A stretch of DNA of 64,000 bases from Gammaproteobacteria bacterium (GCA_021324305.1 JAJPJI010000009.1:57984-121983), one strand, 5' to 3'. Numbered from the stretch's first letter, positions 37,775-47,563 are shown. Translations and numbers: made by a program. Notes: generated by a model from the letters alone, not told the origin.

Positions 37775-37801
37775 TGCCCCGTTTAAAAACATAACGGGGC
37801 A
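37775..37801. terminator. Hairpin after pckA
   Basis: TGCCCCGTT and AACGGGGCA enclose TAAAAACAT, 17 bp after the pckA stop. No U tract. Close copy of the hairpin after pyrF. Confidence 0.6.
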
Positions 37802-37839
37802 CGCTTTGCAAGGCAGCGTATACTTTTAAGGAGGAAAGT

Positions 37840-38220
37840 ATGAGTTTTATTAGTGAGTTCAAGGCCTTTGCCATGCGTGGCAATGTGATTGACCTGGCTG
37901 TTGCCGTTGTCATGGGTGCCGCATTTGGAAAAATCGTATCATCACTGGTTGATGGCATCATCATGCCAGTCATCGGGTTACTTCTTGGCGGCATCAATAT
38001 TGCTGACAAAACAATTACTATTGGCCAGGCTGTGATCAAATGGGGTATGTTTTTACAATCCATCATTGATTTTACGATAATCGCATTTGCCATCTTTGTT
38101 GCTATCAAAGCCCTCAACAGCCTGCAAAAAAAGCAGGAAGCAGCCCCTCCAAAGTCCTCCGATGAAGTCATCCTGCTGGGTGAAATCCGCGATTTGCTGA
38201 AGGCAAATAAACAGAAATGA
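37840..38220 (+). CDS. mscL: Large-conductance mechanosensitive channel
   Basis: A 126-residue inner-membrane channel that opens on osmotic downshock. The family N-terminus [20 protein letters not shown] and first pore helix, the second helix at ~70-92, and the charged C-terminal helix ([15 protein letters not shown]) are all present. AGGAGG lies upstream. Its stop overlaps the yggS start by ATGA. Confidence 0.96.
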   Translation: MSFISEFKAFAMRGNVIDLAVAVVMGAAFGKIVSSLVDGIIMPVIGLLLGGINIADKTITIGQAVIKWGMFLQSIIDFTIIAFAIFVAIKALNSLQKKQEAAPPKSSDEVILLGEIRDLLKANKQK

Positions 38221-38933
38221 TATTTCTCAAAGACAGCCCGGACATGGAAATCATTGAAAACAATCTTGCAGCCATCAGAAAGTTAATCTCTGATTACGAA
38301 GCGAAATATGGTCGCCACCCTGGCTCGGTGCATTTGCTTGCCGCCAGCAAAAGCCAATCCATTGAGAAAATAACCGCGGCCTATCATGCAGGCCAGCGCC
38401 GGTTTGGTGAAAACTATCTTCAGGAAGCCTTATCCAAGATGCCGGCATTAGCCGATAAACAGATTGAATGGCATTTCATTGGTCCGGTTCAAAGCAACAA
38501 GACGCGCAAAATCGCCGAAAATTTCAGCTGGGTTCATGGTGTTGATAATATGAAGATCGCCAGAAGACTGAATGACCAGCGTCCTGATCAGCTTCCCAGG
38601 CTCAACATTTGCATAGAAGTCAACGTCAGTGATGAGGCTAGCAAGTCAGGCGTCAGAACAGATGAAGTGCTGCCGCTGGCAGCTTACTGCATGACATTGC
38701 CTCGATTGCAGTTGCGTGGCTTGATGACCATACCTCATGAACACGAAAACTTTTCAGACCAGCGTAAAGAATTCCACAAACTATACACTCTGTGGCATGC
38801 TTTAAATGGAAAAGGAATATTGCTTGATACATTATCAATGGGCATGTCTGGTGATTTTGAAGCTGCTATCGCTGAAGGCTCCACAATGGTCAGAATAGGA
38901 ACAGCTATATTTGGAAAAAGGGGATCAATTTAA
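38217..38933 (+). CDS. yggS: PLP homeostasis protein, YggS/PROSC family
   Basis: A 238-residue fold-type III PLP-binding protein without enzyme activity that buffers pyridoxal phosphate. The PLP lysine is in [10 protein letters not shown], followed by [26 protein letters not shown] and the terminal [20 protein letters not shown]. Translation is coupled to mscL; an ATG at 38244 is an alternative start. In many gammaproteobacteria yggS neighbours proC and yggT, as here after one inserted gene. Confidence 0.94.
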   Translation: MIFLKDSPDMEIIENNLAAIRKLISDYEAKYGRHPGSVHLLAASKSQSIEKITAAYHAGQRRFGENYLQEALSKMPALADKQIEWHFIGPVQSNKTRKIAENFSWVHGVDNMKIARRLNDQRPDQLPRLNICIEVNVSDEASKSGVRTDEVLPLAAYCMTLPRLQLRGLMTIPHEHENFSDQRKEFHKLYTLWHALNGKGILLDTLSMGMSGDFEAAIAEGSTMVRIGTAIFGKRGSI

Positions 38934-39014
38934 TTACCCATATTGTACCATAATCATTAACCAGTAACATGCGGTATAAATATCTTATAGGGAAATATCT
39001 AGAGGCTGCCAGCA

Positions 39015-39911
39015 ATGATCAAAAAATACCTGAGGATGGCGTTCCTGATTTTCACACTCACGCTCGTCACTTCCATAGCAAGCGCAGGTGGTCATATCAA
39101 AGGAATTTATGTCACTCAATACAGTTTTGAGAATACTGCATTTCTCAACTACTTAATCAAGCATGCTAAAGCAGCAGGCATCAATACGTTTGTGGTTGAT
39201 CTCGAAAAACCGAGTAAACGATACAAAGATAATTTGGGCTTATTAAAAGACAATAATATCAATTATGTTGCCAGAATAATCATGTTCCCCGGCGGCGGCA
39301 CACCCAGTCAGATAGAAAACCCTGCTATATGGCAAAAGAAATATGCACTCGTCAAACAGGCTGTAGACTGGGGAGCAAGTCAGATCCAGCTAGACTACAT
39401 ACGTTACAACACCAAACAAAAACCTTCTCAAGCCAACGCAGAACATGTTTTGCAGATTATTTCCTGGTACAAAAACAAGATATCGGGGCAAAACATCCCT
39501 TTACAGGTTGATGTTTTTGGCATCGCAAGTTTTGGTGAGTCAAAATATATCGGCCAGAACATAAAATTATTCTCACAAAGTGTTGATGCCATTTGCCCCA
39601 TGGTTTATCCATCGCATTATGTTCCATTTCCTGAACACTTCAAACATCCATACGATACCGTCTATGTTTCATTACAGCACATCAAAAAACAGTTTGGCGG
39701 CGATCAAATGCCGATCAAAATGTATCCTTACATTGAACTGTCCAATTATCATTACCCCATGTCCCATCAAAAAACCCTTGATTACATACAGGCGCAATTG
39801 AAGGCCGTCAGTGACGCAGGAGCGGACGGATGGTACGCCTGGAGCCCGCACAACCGCTACGACAATCTGTTCTACATCCTGGAGCAGAACCAGAAAGCCA
39901 AGAAAAATTAA
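39015..39911 (+). CDS. Putative secreted glycoside hydrolase (DUF4015)
   Basis: A 298-residue protein with a signal peptide (ending near SIASA-GG) and a predicted TIM barrel of the GH13-like DUF4015 family. Conserved segments are GIYVTQYSF, GINTFVVDLEKPSKRY, WGASQIQLDYIRY and ICPMVYPSHYVP; an Asp in QLDYIRY is the likely active-site residue by family analogy. It separates yggS from proC, a place where most relatives have no gene, and has its own promoter region. Substrate unknown. Confidence 0.75.
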   Translation: MIKKYLRMAFLIFTLTLVTSIASAGGHIKGIYVTQYSFENTAFLNYLIKHAKAAGINTFVVDLEKPSKRYKDNLGLLKDNNINYVARIIMFPGGGTPSQIENPAIWQKKYALVKQAVDWGASQIQLDYIRYNTKQKPSQANAEHVLQIISWYKNKISGQNIPLQVDVFGIASFGESKYIGQNIKLFSQSVDAICPMVYPSHYVPFPEHFKHPYDTVYVSLQHIKKQFGGDQMPIKMYPYIELSNYHYPMSHQKTLDYIQAQLKAVSDAGADGWYAWSPHNRYDNLFYILEQNQKAKKN

Positions 39912-40008
39912 TTGGCAGGCTGCTTCTTTGCCGTGTCATCTTTCCACACTTCAGATGACACGGCAGGCTGTTTAATTGCAAAATACGCAAAATAGACGGA
40001 GTAATCAG

Positions 40009-40833
40009 ATGAATATCCCTGTGATCGCAATAATAGGCGCTGGCAATATGGGCAGCAGCCTGATAGGCGGATTAATCAATACGGGTCACCCCTGCGGCAA
40101 GATTTGGGCAACCGATCCAGATAATGAAAAACTGGAGCATTTGCATCAGTCTTTTCAGATAAACACCACCCCCGAAAATTCCAAGGCAGCCCAAGCTGCC
40201 GATATACTCGTACTTGCCGTCAAACCTCAACTGTTTGCACAGGTGGCAAAAGACCTGGCACCGCAAATTCAAGCACACAAGCCGCTGGTGATATCGATTG
40301 CAGCCGGAATTCGTGAATCCAGCATCCAGCATTGGCTTGGTGGAAATACAGCTATTGTACGTGCGATGCCCAACACTCCGGCGCTGATAGGATGCGGCGC
40401 CACCGGCCTGTATGCAAATCCATTTGTAACCAATGAACAGCATAGCCTGGCTGAATCCATTTTGCGGTCCGTCGGTGTGGTCGTTTGGCTGCCAGATGAA
40501 AAATTAATGGATACTGTTACCGCGCTCTCAGGAAGCGGGCCTGCCTATTTCTTTCTGATGATGGAAACATTGCAGCAGGCGGCAGAACAGCTGGGATTAT
40601 CCGCCGATATTGCCCGTCTTTTGACCTTGCAGACTGCACTTGGCGCCGCCCGCATGGCGATTGAAAGCGGCAAGCCATTGGATGAACTGAGACGAAATGT
40701 CACTTCTCCTGGAGGCACGACGGAAAAAGCAGTTTCAGTCCTGGAGAACAGCAATATCCGGACTTTATTCAAAAACGCATTACAAGCCGCAAAACTGCGG
40801 TCTGAAGAACTGGCCGAATTGATCGACAAGTAA
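40009..40833 (+). CDS. proC: Pyrroline-5-carboxylate reductase
   Basis: A 274-residue enzyme for the last step of proline synthesis. The Rossmann motif IIGAGNMGSSLIGGL is at the N-terminus, and the C-terminal domain shows TALSGSGPAYFFLMMETL and TSPGGTTEKAV. ATG 40009 is preceded by GGAG and fits the family start; the frame runs 11 codons further upstream without homology. Confidence 0.96.
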   Translation: MNIPVIAIIGAGNMGSSLIGGLINTGHPCGKIWATDPDNEKLEHLHQSFQINTTPENSKAAQAADILVLAVKPQLFAQVAKDLAPQIQAHKPLVISIAAGIRESSIQHWLGGNTAIVRAMPNTPALIGCGATGLYANPFVTNEQHSLAESILRSVGVVVWLPDEKLMDTVTALSGSGPAYFFLMMETLQQAAEQLGLSADIARLLTLQTALGAARMAIESGKPLDELRRNVTSPGGTTEKAVSVLENSNIRTLFKNALQAAKLRSEELAELIDK

Positions 40834-40991
40834 CATTGAGCGGAAATCTATTTTTGATGAAGCCATGTCCATTCACAATGTGCTGGTTTAATATAGATAA
40901 AACAGAGTATGTAAGTGCATAACAGTTGATGGTAATATACCCAGAGAAATTATCTGGGATACTCGCCAAATAAGTTTAAGGGGATAAGGAA

Positions 40992-41564
40992 ATGTCTGGT
41001 ACCAGTCTTAATGCGATACTCTTTCTGATTAGCGCTGTATTCGATCTTTATATTTTTGTATTAATCATACGCCTGATACTCGCGTGGTCTGGTGCTGAAT
41101 ATTCCCATCCAATTACGCAACTCGTTGTACAGCTAACCAGTTTTATTATCAAACCCATGAAAAAAATACTCCCGGATATTCGTGGCTTTGAAACCTCTAC
41201 GCTTGTTCTCATCCTTGTCGTCGAGATCATCAAGTATTTTGTTATTACTGCATTGAGCTTTGGCGTACCCAATATTCTGGGATTATTGCTACTGGCTATC
41301 GGTGATTCCATCAAATTAGTCCTTGAATTAATGTTTTATGCGATATTTTTACAATTTATTGTCGGCCTGATACAGCCATCTTCCCCTATTTACCAGGTAT
41401 TGAGCAAACTCACGTCACCCGCTTTGCGCCCGTTTCAGCGAATCATACCTACCGTCGGCGGCTTTGATCTTTCACCGATTCCGGCGCTAATCATTCTCCA
41501 GCTGCTTATCATCATCGTCGTCAATCCCATACTTGGCATGGGATTAAGCATTGCTGTCGGATAG
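40992..41564 (+). CDS. yggT: YggT family membrane protein
   Basis: A 190-residue inner-membrane protein with two repeated YGGT units (LIIRLILAWSGAEYSHPITQ and LQFIVGLIQPSSPIYQVLSK, each followed by a P...RI.P..GG/RGFD-like segment). The family is linked to cell-envelope and osmotic functions, but the mechanism is not established. It is followed 8 bp later by yggU. Confidence 0.9.
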   Translation: MSGTSLNAILFLISAVFDLYIFVLIIRLILAWSGAEYSHPITQLVVQLTSFIIKPMKKILPDIRGFETSTLVLILVVEIIKYFVITALSFGVPNILGLLLLAIGDSIKLVLELMFYAIFLQFIVGLIQPSSPIYQVLSKLTSPALRPFQRIIPTVGGFDLSPIPALIILQLLIIIVVNPILGMGLSIAVG

Positions 41565-41572
41565 CGGAAAAC

Positions 41573-41875
41573 GTGCCAGGAAATACTAAACAAGCTTCGT
41601 GGTATTACTGGCGTGACAAATCTCTTTTTCTGCATATCTATTTACAGCCGCGCGCAAGCTCAGATCAGATTATTGGTCTGCATGACGACTGCCTTAAAAT
41701 CAGGCTGACTGCGCCGCCGCTAGAGGGACGCGCCAATAAATATCTGCTAAAATTTCTTGCTCGCTGCTTCAAAGTACCAGAACAGCGGATCATAATTACG
41801 CAAGGTGAACATAGCCGCAAAAAATGGGTTTGTATAGAATCACCTGTTGATTTAAGTATGCTTGAACAGAGGTAA
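41573..41875 (+). CDS. yggU: DUF167 family protein YggU
   Basis: A 100-residue small alpha/beta protein starting with GTG. Family signatures are [43 protein letters not shown] and [10 protein letters not shown]. Function unknown. It sits between yggT and rdgB, the usual gammaproteobacterial order. Confidence 0.9.
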   Translation: MPGNTKQASWYYWRDKSLFLHIYLQPRASSDQIIGLHDDCLKIRLTAPPLEGRANKYLLKFLARCFKVPEQRIIITQGEHSRKKWVCIESPVDLSMLEQR

Positions 41876-41909
41876 CTGTTCCTTCCAAAAATATAATGAG
41901 AAAAAGTCC

Positions 41910-42503
41910 ATGAAAGTTGTCCTGGCCAGCAATAATGCAGGGAAAGTCCGTGAATTCAGGGAGTTATTGAAAGATTTTCATATCGACCTCATCCCGCAGG
42001 CTGATCTTGGGGTAGAGGAAGTTGAAGAAACCGGGTTATCGTTCATTGAAAATGCCATTATCAAAGCCAGGCATGCGGCGAAAATCACAGGCCTGCCTGC
42101 GCTTGCTGATGATTCCGGCCTGGCAGTTGATGCACTCCGCGGTTCTCCGGGAATTTATTCCGCACGTTATGCCGGTGCCCAGGCGACTGCAGAGGATAAC
42201 ATTCAAAAATTGCTGGCCGAGCTAAAAGAAGTGCCAGAAAAAAATCGCACGGCAAGCTTCCATTGTGTGCTTGTTTATATGTCCCACAGCCTGGATCCCA
42301 CGCCTCTCATTTGTGATGGTAAATGGCCAGGCATGGTATTGCATGCACCCAGAGGAGATGCTGGTTTTGGTTATGATCCCATCTTCTATGTTCCATCCGA
42401 ACACAAGACCGCGGCGGAGCTTCCAGGTCATATCAAAAACAAAATCAGCCATCGCGGGATCGCGTTACAATCACTATTAAAAATTCTTCCGGATAAATTA
42501 TGA
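41910..42503 (+). CDS. rdgB: XTP/dITP pyrophosphatase (Ham1)
   Basis: A 197-residue nucleotide-pool cleaner that hydrolyses dITP and XTP to monophosphates. Motifs are [54 protein letters not shown], and the C-terminal [20 protein letters not shown] with SHRGIAL. ATG 41910 gives the family N-terminus MKVVLASNN. Its end overlaps the ABC ATPase gene by ATGA. Confidence 0.95.
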   Translation: MKVVLASNNAGKVREFRELLKDFHIDLIPQADLGVEEVEETGLSFIENAIIKARHAAKITGLPALADDSGLAVDALRGSPGIYSARYAGAQATAEDNIQKLLAELKEVPEKNRTASFHCVLVYMSHSLDPTPLICDGKWPGMVLHAPRGDAGFGYDPIFYVPSEHKTAAELPGHIKNKISHRGIALQSLLKILPDKL

Positions 42504-43432
42504 AAGCCCTTTCAGTACAAAAACTATCAAAAATATATTCCAATGGAATTTCAGCTCTAAAGGGCATTGATCTTGAAGTGGCAGAAGGCGATTTTTTCGC
42601 GCTTCTTGGACAAAATGGTGCAGGCAAATCAACCACCATTGGAATAGTATGTTCTCTGGTAAACAAAACTTCCGGAAAAGTCTTCGTTTTTGGTCACGAT
42701 ACCGATACTGAATTAGCCAAAGCAAAAGCCCTGATAGGCGTGGTACCGCAGGAAATGAACTTCAGCATCTTCGAAAAAATTTCCCAGATTCTTGTCAATC
42801 AGGCGGGTTATTACGGCATTCCCAAAAAAATTGCCCATGAGCGAATGGAGCTTTATCTCAACAAAATGGGAATCTGGGAAATGCGCAATGAAGCGGCATT
42901 CAAATTGTCCGGCGGTATGAAGCGGCGCCTCATGATCGCACGCGCACTTATGAGTGATCCCAAATTGCTGATACTTGATGAGCCGACAGCGGGTGTTGAT
43001 ATAGAATTACGCCATACCTTATGGCGCTTTTTAAGCGAGCTGAATCAGCAAGGCACCACCATTATTCTCACGACACATTATCTCGAAGAAGCTGAACAGC
43101 TATGCAGAAATGTGGCGATTATAGATCACGGCGAAATTATTGAGCATGCAGATATGAAATCGCTGATAAACCGCCTGAATGTGCAAACCATCTTGCTGGA
43201 TATCGAAAAACCAATTGAAAATACTTTCAAGCTCGATGATTATCACCACCGCATGATTGATGCCACGACGATGGAAGTCGAAATTCATCGCAGCCAATCC
43301 ATCAATGAACTGTTTCAGCTGTTGACGCAAAAAAACATTGTGGTCACCAGCATGCGCAACAAAACCAACCGGCTGGAAGAATTATTTATTCATCTGGTAT
43401 CGGAAAACAAAACACGAAATACCGAGAGTTAA
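42500..43432 (+). CDS. ABC-2 type transporter ATP-binding protein (YadG-like)
   Basis: A 310-residue ATPase with Walker [11 protein letters not shown]-loop VVPQEMNF, signature [15 protein letters not shown], Walker [13 protein letters not shown] and the H-switch [12 protein letters not shown]. It resembles E. coli YadG. The C-terminal ~80 residues form the usual extra domain. It pairs with the permease that follows 10 bp later. Substrate unknown. Confidence 0.93.
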   Translation: MKALSVQKLSKIYSNGISALKGIDLEVAEGDFFALLGQNGAGKSTTIGIVCSLVNKTSGKVFVFGHDTDTELAKAKALIGVVPQEMNFSIFEKISQILVNQAGYYGIPKKIAHERMELYLNKMGIWEMRNEAAFKLSGGMKRRLMIARALMSDPKLLILDEPTAGVDIELRHTLWRFLSELNQQGTTIILTTHYLEEAEQLCRNVAIIDHGEIIEHADMKSLINRLNVQTILLDIEKPIENTFKLDDYHHRMIDATTMEVEIHRSQSINELFQLLTQKNIVVTSMRNKTNRLEELFIHLVSENKTRNTES

Positions 43433-43442
43433 AGGGTTTACC

Positions 43443-44228
43443 ATGACATCACGAACTGGCTTTTATCCCAACATGGTCGCTTTAAGAACGCTGCTACACA
43501 AGGAAATCATGCGTTTCATGCGGATCTGGTCGCAAACGCTGCTGCCTCCCGCAATCACCATGGGTTTGTATTTTATCATCTTTGGAAAATTTATTGGTTC
43601 ACAAATCCGTATGATAGATGGATATACATATATTCAGTATATCGTGCCTGGTCTTGTCATGATGTCTATCATGACCAATGCTTATGCGAACACCGCTTCT
43701 TCATTTTTTCTAACCAAATTCAACAAAAGCATAGAAGAAATGGTTGTCTCGCCAATGTCAAATTTCATCATGCTGCTTGGCTTCATGATGGGCGGCACTG
43801 TCAGGGGAATCATGGTCGGGGCGATTGTTGTCCTGATAGCTCTGCTGTTCACGAGTGTGCCCATCTATCATGCCGGCATTGTCATTATCATGGCTGTGCT
43901 TGCGGCAATGGTTTTTTCCCTCGGCGGATTAATCAATGCTGTTTTTGCAAAACGCTTCGATGATATCTCATTTATTCCCACATTTGTGCTCACCCCATTA
44001 ACCTATCTTGGCGGCGTATTTTATTCCATCAAACAATTACCGCCCATGTGGCGGTCCATTTCCGTTTTTAATCCCATCCTTAACATGGTTGACACATTCA
44101 GATACGGATTGCTGGGTGTATCAGACCTGAATATCTACTGGGGATTTGGCCTGGTTTCTGTCCTGTTCATTCTGATGTTTTTTTGGGCGTGGATTTTGCT
44201 GCACAAAGGCATTGGCATAAAGGTTTGA
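43443..44228 (+). CDS. ABC-2 type transporter permease (YadH-like)
   Basis: A 261-residue permease with six hydrophobic helices, including GLYFIIFGKFIGSQI, YIQYIVPGLVMMSIM and a C-terminal FFWAWILLHKGIG. ATG 43443 with AAAGGG upstream is preferred; the frame extends back into the ATPase gene. Together the two genes form a YadGH-like exporter of unknown cargo. Confidence 0.92.
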   Translation: MTSRTGFYPNMVALRTLLHKEIMRFMRIWSQTLLPPAITMGLYFIIFGKFIGSQIRMIDGYTYIQYIVPGLVMMSIMTNAYANTASSFFLTKFNKSIEEMVVSPMSNFIMLLGFMMGGTVRGIMVGAIVVLIALLFTSVPIYHAGIVIIMAVLAAMVFSLGGLINAVFAKRFDDISFIPTFVLTPLTYLGGVFYSIKQLPPMWRSISVFNPILNMVDTFRYGLLGVSDLNIYWGFGLVSVLFILMFFWAWILLHKGIGIKV

Positions 44229-44285
44229 CATATTCAAGTCAGATTATTAATCTTCTCATAGGGAAAAAAATAACAAGGAACAACA

Positions 44286-44609
44286 ATGTTGAAACAAATT
44301 ATTGCTCTCGTTGCTTTCAGTGTCGCAATTGTGTTGTCCATGTCGTATGTTCAACATGGCGTTCAATGGCTGGTAAGCGCTCATGATTGGGTTACTCAAT
44401 TACTGGCAGATGTCTTTTCTGGCGGTCAAGCAGGAAGCTTGCTGAAAGCTCTTATCGCCCTCCTTACTATTCCTGTTATTGTTGGTTTAATTCCCGCTGT
44501 CATCTATTGGCTGATCAGACGCAGCTGGTTTCCCTATTTCATGGAAATCGTCTGGGTAGTATGGCTGATTCAGGCAGGCGCATTAGTCGTGATGTATAAG
44601 ACCCTGTAA
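44286..44609 (+). CDS. Small membrane protein of unknown function
   Basis: A 107-residue protein with three predicted membrane helices (about 4-22, 52-78, 85-104). AAGGA is correctly placed before ATG 44286. I recognise no family. It follows the ABC permease by 57 bp and may be co-transcribed with it. Confidence 0.65.
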   Translation: MLKQIIALVAFSVAIVLSMSYVQHGVQWLVSAHDWVTQLLADVFSGGQAGSLLKALIALLTIPVIVGLIPAVIYWLIRRSWFPYFMEIVWVVWLIQAGALVVMYKTL

Positions 44610-44659
44610 TCCAGACGCGATCCTTGAATGGTGTCAAGGATATCGAAAATTTCTTATCT

Positions 44660-44742
44660 TCCCTGCGAAGGCATTTGTTATCCCTGCACGGCTTTTAATC
44701 ATCTCTTTAACGATTTTTTGTCATCCCTGCGAAGGCAGGGAT
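44660..44742. repeat. Degenerate CCCTGCGAAGGCA repeat array with hairpin
   Basis: Three copies of a CCCTGC(GAAGGCA) word occur between 44660 and 44742. The last forms a perfect hairpin, ATCCCTGC-GAAG-GCAGGGAT at 44723-44742. This looks like a dispersed intergenic palindrome. It lies between convergent genes. Confidence 0.6.
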
Positions 44743-44809
44743 CCAGGCTCTTCATCTATCTTCTGTATGCCTGCTTTCGCTGATGTGACATCAGTATGCA
44801 TTTCGAAAA

Positions 44810-45457
44810 CTATATCCAGTACGCGCTTTTCACCATTATTTTTGAGGCCAACCCCATGCCCTGTTTTATCATCTTTGGCAATTCTTTTGCTCCCAATGCA
44901 ATCGCTTCATCACGATGCCTGGCCTCATCTGACTCCATCTGCTCAAGAATTTTATAACTGCGCTGGTCATCGGCAGGCAGGGAATGCAAATGTCCCTTCA
45001 GGTGTTTTATCACCTGGCGTTCCGTTTCAGCGACAAACCCAAGACTCCATTTGTCCCCAATCATGCCAGCCACCATGCCAATGCAAAATGAACCAGCATA
45101 CCAGAATGGGTTGAGATAGCTGGGATGACTGCCCAGCTCATCGAGACGCTGACGGCACCAGGCAAGGTGATCGCCTTCTTCGACTGCTGCCTGGCGCATT
45201 TTTTCCTGCACATCCTGGGAGCGGGACACAACCCCCTGGCCATGATAAAGTGCCTGGGCGCAGATTTCTCCCGCATGATTGATACGCATTAATGCAGCTG
45301 AATGTTTGCGTTGTTCACTGCTCAGCGGCTGTTCTGCAATTTTTTTTCCTGGATAAGCGGCACCAGTGGTTTTTACCGTATCGGTCAGGGCACGCACTGC
45401 CTGATCAACACCAAGGCAGAGCCTGTCAATAAAAGTGTAATGACGGTATGAATTCAT
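44810..45457 (-). CDS. coq7: Demethoxyubiquinone hydroxylase (Coq7)
   Basis: A 215-residue di-iron hydroxylase for the penultimate step of ubiquinone synthesis. Ferritin-like ligands: MRINHAGEICAQALYHGQ, EEGDHLAWC, FVAETERQVIKHL and ESDEARHRDEA. AAGG lies 8 nt before ATG. This family replaces the flavin enzyme UbiF in many gammaproteobacteria and eukaryotes. Monocistronic. Confidence 0.95.
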   Translation of the reverse strand: MNSYRHYTFIDRLCLGVDQAVRALTDTVKTTGAAYPGKKIAEQPLSSEQRKHSAALMRINHAGEICAQALYHGQGVVSRSQDVQEKMRQAAVEEGDHLAWCRQRLDELGSHPSYLNPFWYAGSFCIGMVAGMIGDKWSLGFVAETERQVIKHLKGHLHSLPADDQRSYKILEQMESDEARHRDEAIALGAKELPKMIKQGMGLASKIMVKSAYWI

Positions 45458-45601
45458 AATCCAAGCCTTTATAGGATGCCAAAATCATACCGAAATATTA
45501 TCGTCATGAAAATGCCTGCCGCATTGTTTGCGTTTCAACTTCATATCACATAGATTATTAGTGAAATAATTAAACAATCAAAATCTGACAACGAGAGTGG
45601 C

Positions 45602-46273
45602 ATGCAAGACAGAAACAGAATAAAAAATTTTTTTGGCCTTGCCAAAAGCAAAATTAGCAATAACCCTGAGTTTGACACCCCATCAATGATGGAAATGGGG
45701 CTGATCACACACGCCTATCCTCAATCGAATCCCTCCGAGCTCGTACGCCTGTTACTGGATTTTCCTGACGAGATACTGATACACATTATCAGTTTCCTTC
45801 CCCCCCATGAGATTGCAAGAACAGCATCGCAATTAAACAGGCGACTACACAGCCTGTGCACTGAATATTTGTTCAAGCATACTACACCAGCGCATTTGCG
45901 CTTCCAAATTGGCTTTTTCAGAAACAAACAGATCCAAATCAATGACATGATCGATGAGGAATCTGAAAATCGCAGCAGCTGCAAAGACATGTCTGTTCTT
46001 TGGGGATTAGGAGCACTTTGCACGACGGCCTCCGGATACGCAGCCAGGAATCTGATCACAACCAATCGTGCCGTCTCGCGAGATGAACAAATCATCGTCG
46101 CTGTATTTTTGTTTGTTTCCCTGGCTATATTACTATCCGGAATTTTCAAATCTGTCAGACACTGCATGGCTGAATACAATATCAATCGCTTGCATGATCG
46201 GATTGAGGATTTGAATGATGAAATTGAAATGAAACAAACCCAGCTGAAGAAGCATTCGCCATCCAGAAAATAG
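45602..46273 (+). CDS. F-box protein with two membrane helices, candidate effector
   Basis: A 223-residue protein with an F-box-like motif at ~50-92: LLLDFPDEILIHIISFLPPHEIARTAS and then NRRLHSLC, the pattern by which eukaryotic F-box proteins bind SKP1 of SCF ubiquitin ligases. Two hydrophobic helices follow (about 131-150 and 163-182), and a charged coiled coil (190-216). There is no signal peptide. F-box proteins in bacteria are nearly always translocated effectors, as with several Legionella proteins; that role and the membrane anchoring are inferred. It opens the run of eukaryotic-like genes. Confidence 0.78.
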   Translation: MQDRNRIKNFFGLAKSKISNNPEFDTPSMMEMGLITHAYPQSNPSELVRLLLDFPDEILIHIISFLPPHEIARTASQLNRRLHSLCTEYLFKHTTPAHLRFQIGFFRNKQIQINDMIDEESENRSSCKDMSVLWGLGALCTTASGYAARNLITTNRAVSRDEQIIVAVFLFVSLAILLSGIFKSVRHCMAEYNINRLHDRIEDLNDEIEMKQTQLKKHSPSRK

Positions 46274-46359
46274 CAGCGTTCCAAATGGCAAGCGTTGCGC
46301 TCGCATCATCTTTTGTCATGCAAACTTCATTTTTGTTTCTAATATAGGCAAACTTTCTA

Positions 46360-46365
46360 TATAAT
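46360..46365 (+). promoter_or_regulatory. Perfect TATAAT close to the tgt start
   Basis: TATAAT ends 8 bp before the tgt ATG, so a transcript from it would have almost no leader. No good -35 was found (TTGTTT at 46333 is 21 bp away). Confidence 0.35.
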
Positions 46366-46373
46366 GCCCATCC

Positions 46374-47528
46374 ATGTCCAATTCATTTAATTCACATATA
46401 GTTAAAAAACACGCTGCCCTGCCCGCCAGGGTCATGCGGATGACAACTCCTCATGGTGATGTATTAACCCCGGCATTCATGCCAGTGGGCACCCGCGCCA
46501 TGCTGAATTACCTTACACCGACTGATCTTGAGCAGAGCGGCAGTGAGATTATTCTGGGCGGTAATACCTATCACATGCTGTGCACTCCCGGAATGGAAGT
46601 CATTGAAGCTGTCGGCGGCATGCATCAATTCATGGGTTGGCACAAAGCCATGCTCACTGACAGTGGTGGATTTCAGGTATTAAGCTTGTCAAAGAAAGGC
46701 ACGATTTGTATTATCGACGATCACGGAGCGCATTTTAAACACCCTATCACGGGAAAAATCATCCATCTTAACTCCCAAACCTCCATCCAAACGCAAAAAA
46801 TCATTGGTGCAGATATTATTATGGCTTTTGATCAGTGCACCCCGGAAACCGGAGGACGCGAAGCAGCACTGGCTGCCCTGGACAGAACGCATCGCTGGCT
46901 GGTGTTATCAAAAGAAGAACATGCTAAAAATCCTCATTCCGCATATGGCTTAAGACAGGCATTATTTGGCATTATTCAAGGCGGCAGTTTCCGCGACCTT
47001 CGTGAACAAAGTACAGAATTTGTCTTGCAGCAAGATCTTGATGGCATTGCAATAGGCGGAGAAGTCATTGGTTTTGATATGCCAAAAACTTGTGAAATTA
47101 TTGATTGGGTACGCCCCATGCTCCCGGAAAACAAGGTTCGCTATACCATGGGTGTAGGCCTGAATCCCCAGGACTTGATCGATGTGGTGGCAAAAGGCAT
47201 CGATATTTTTGATTGCGTAGCGCCTACCCGAAATGCCCGCCATGGAACTTTATATTGCGGTGACATAATTGAGAAAGACGGCTGGCTTGCTTTCAAAGGT
47301 GAAGGTGATAATTGCCGGATCCTGATTAAAAAAAGCATATACGCCAAAGATACCCAGCCGATCATGCCAGGCTGTGACTGTTATACGTGTGAAAACTTTT
47401 CCCGTGCTTACCTGCATTATCTTTTCAAGGAAGGCCTCATTGCTTATTTCCACCTGGCGAGCATTCACAATATTCATGTCATGCAAAAAGTCTGTGCCAG
47501 AATGCGTGAGCTGATAATGTCACAATAA
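46374..47528 (+). CDS. tgt: tRNA-guanine transglycosylase with atypical substrate loop
   Basis: A 384-residue Tgt that exchanges G34 of GUN tRNAs for a queuine precursor or queuine. The catalytic Asp residues are in MLTDSGGFQ and IFDCVAPTRNARHG, and the zinc site is CDCYTC...H. The base-binding loop is GGEVIGF where preQ1 enzymes have GGLAVGE; the C-terminal ASIHNIHVMQKV also looks more like chlamydial Tgt, which uses queuine. Neither queA nor yajC/secD lies beside it, unlike the usual bacterial context. Start forced by homology. Confidence 0.92.
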   Translation: MSNSFNSHIVKKHAALPARVMRMTTPHGDVLTPAFMPVGTRAMLNYLTPTDLEQSGSEIILGGNTYHMLCTPGMEVIEAVGGMHQFMGWHKAMLTDSGGFQVLSLSKKGTICIIDDHGAHFKHPITGKIIHLNSQTSIQTQKIIGADIIMAFDQCTPETGGREAALAALDRTHRWLVLSKEEHAKNPHSAYGLRQALFGIIQGGSFRDLREQSTEFVLQQDLDGIAIGGEVIGFDMPKTCEIIDWVRPMLPENKVRYTMGVGLNPQDLIDVVAKGIDIFDCVAPTRNARHGTLYCGDIIEKDGWLAFKGEGDNCRILIKKSIYAKDTQPIMPGCDCYTCENFSRAYLHYLFKEGLIAYFHLASIHNIHVMQKVCARMRELIMSQ

Positions 47529-47563
47529 TTCTCCGCATGTCTGACGCACGACAAAATTTTAAC

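Noticed and set aside
45480..45601. PmrA-like box upstream of the F-box gene
   Set aside because: TTAG and TTAA words there are 12 bp apart and lack flanking matches.
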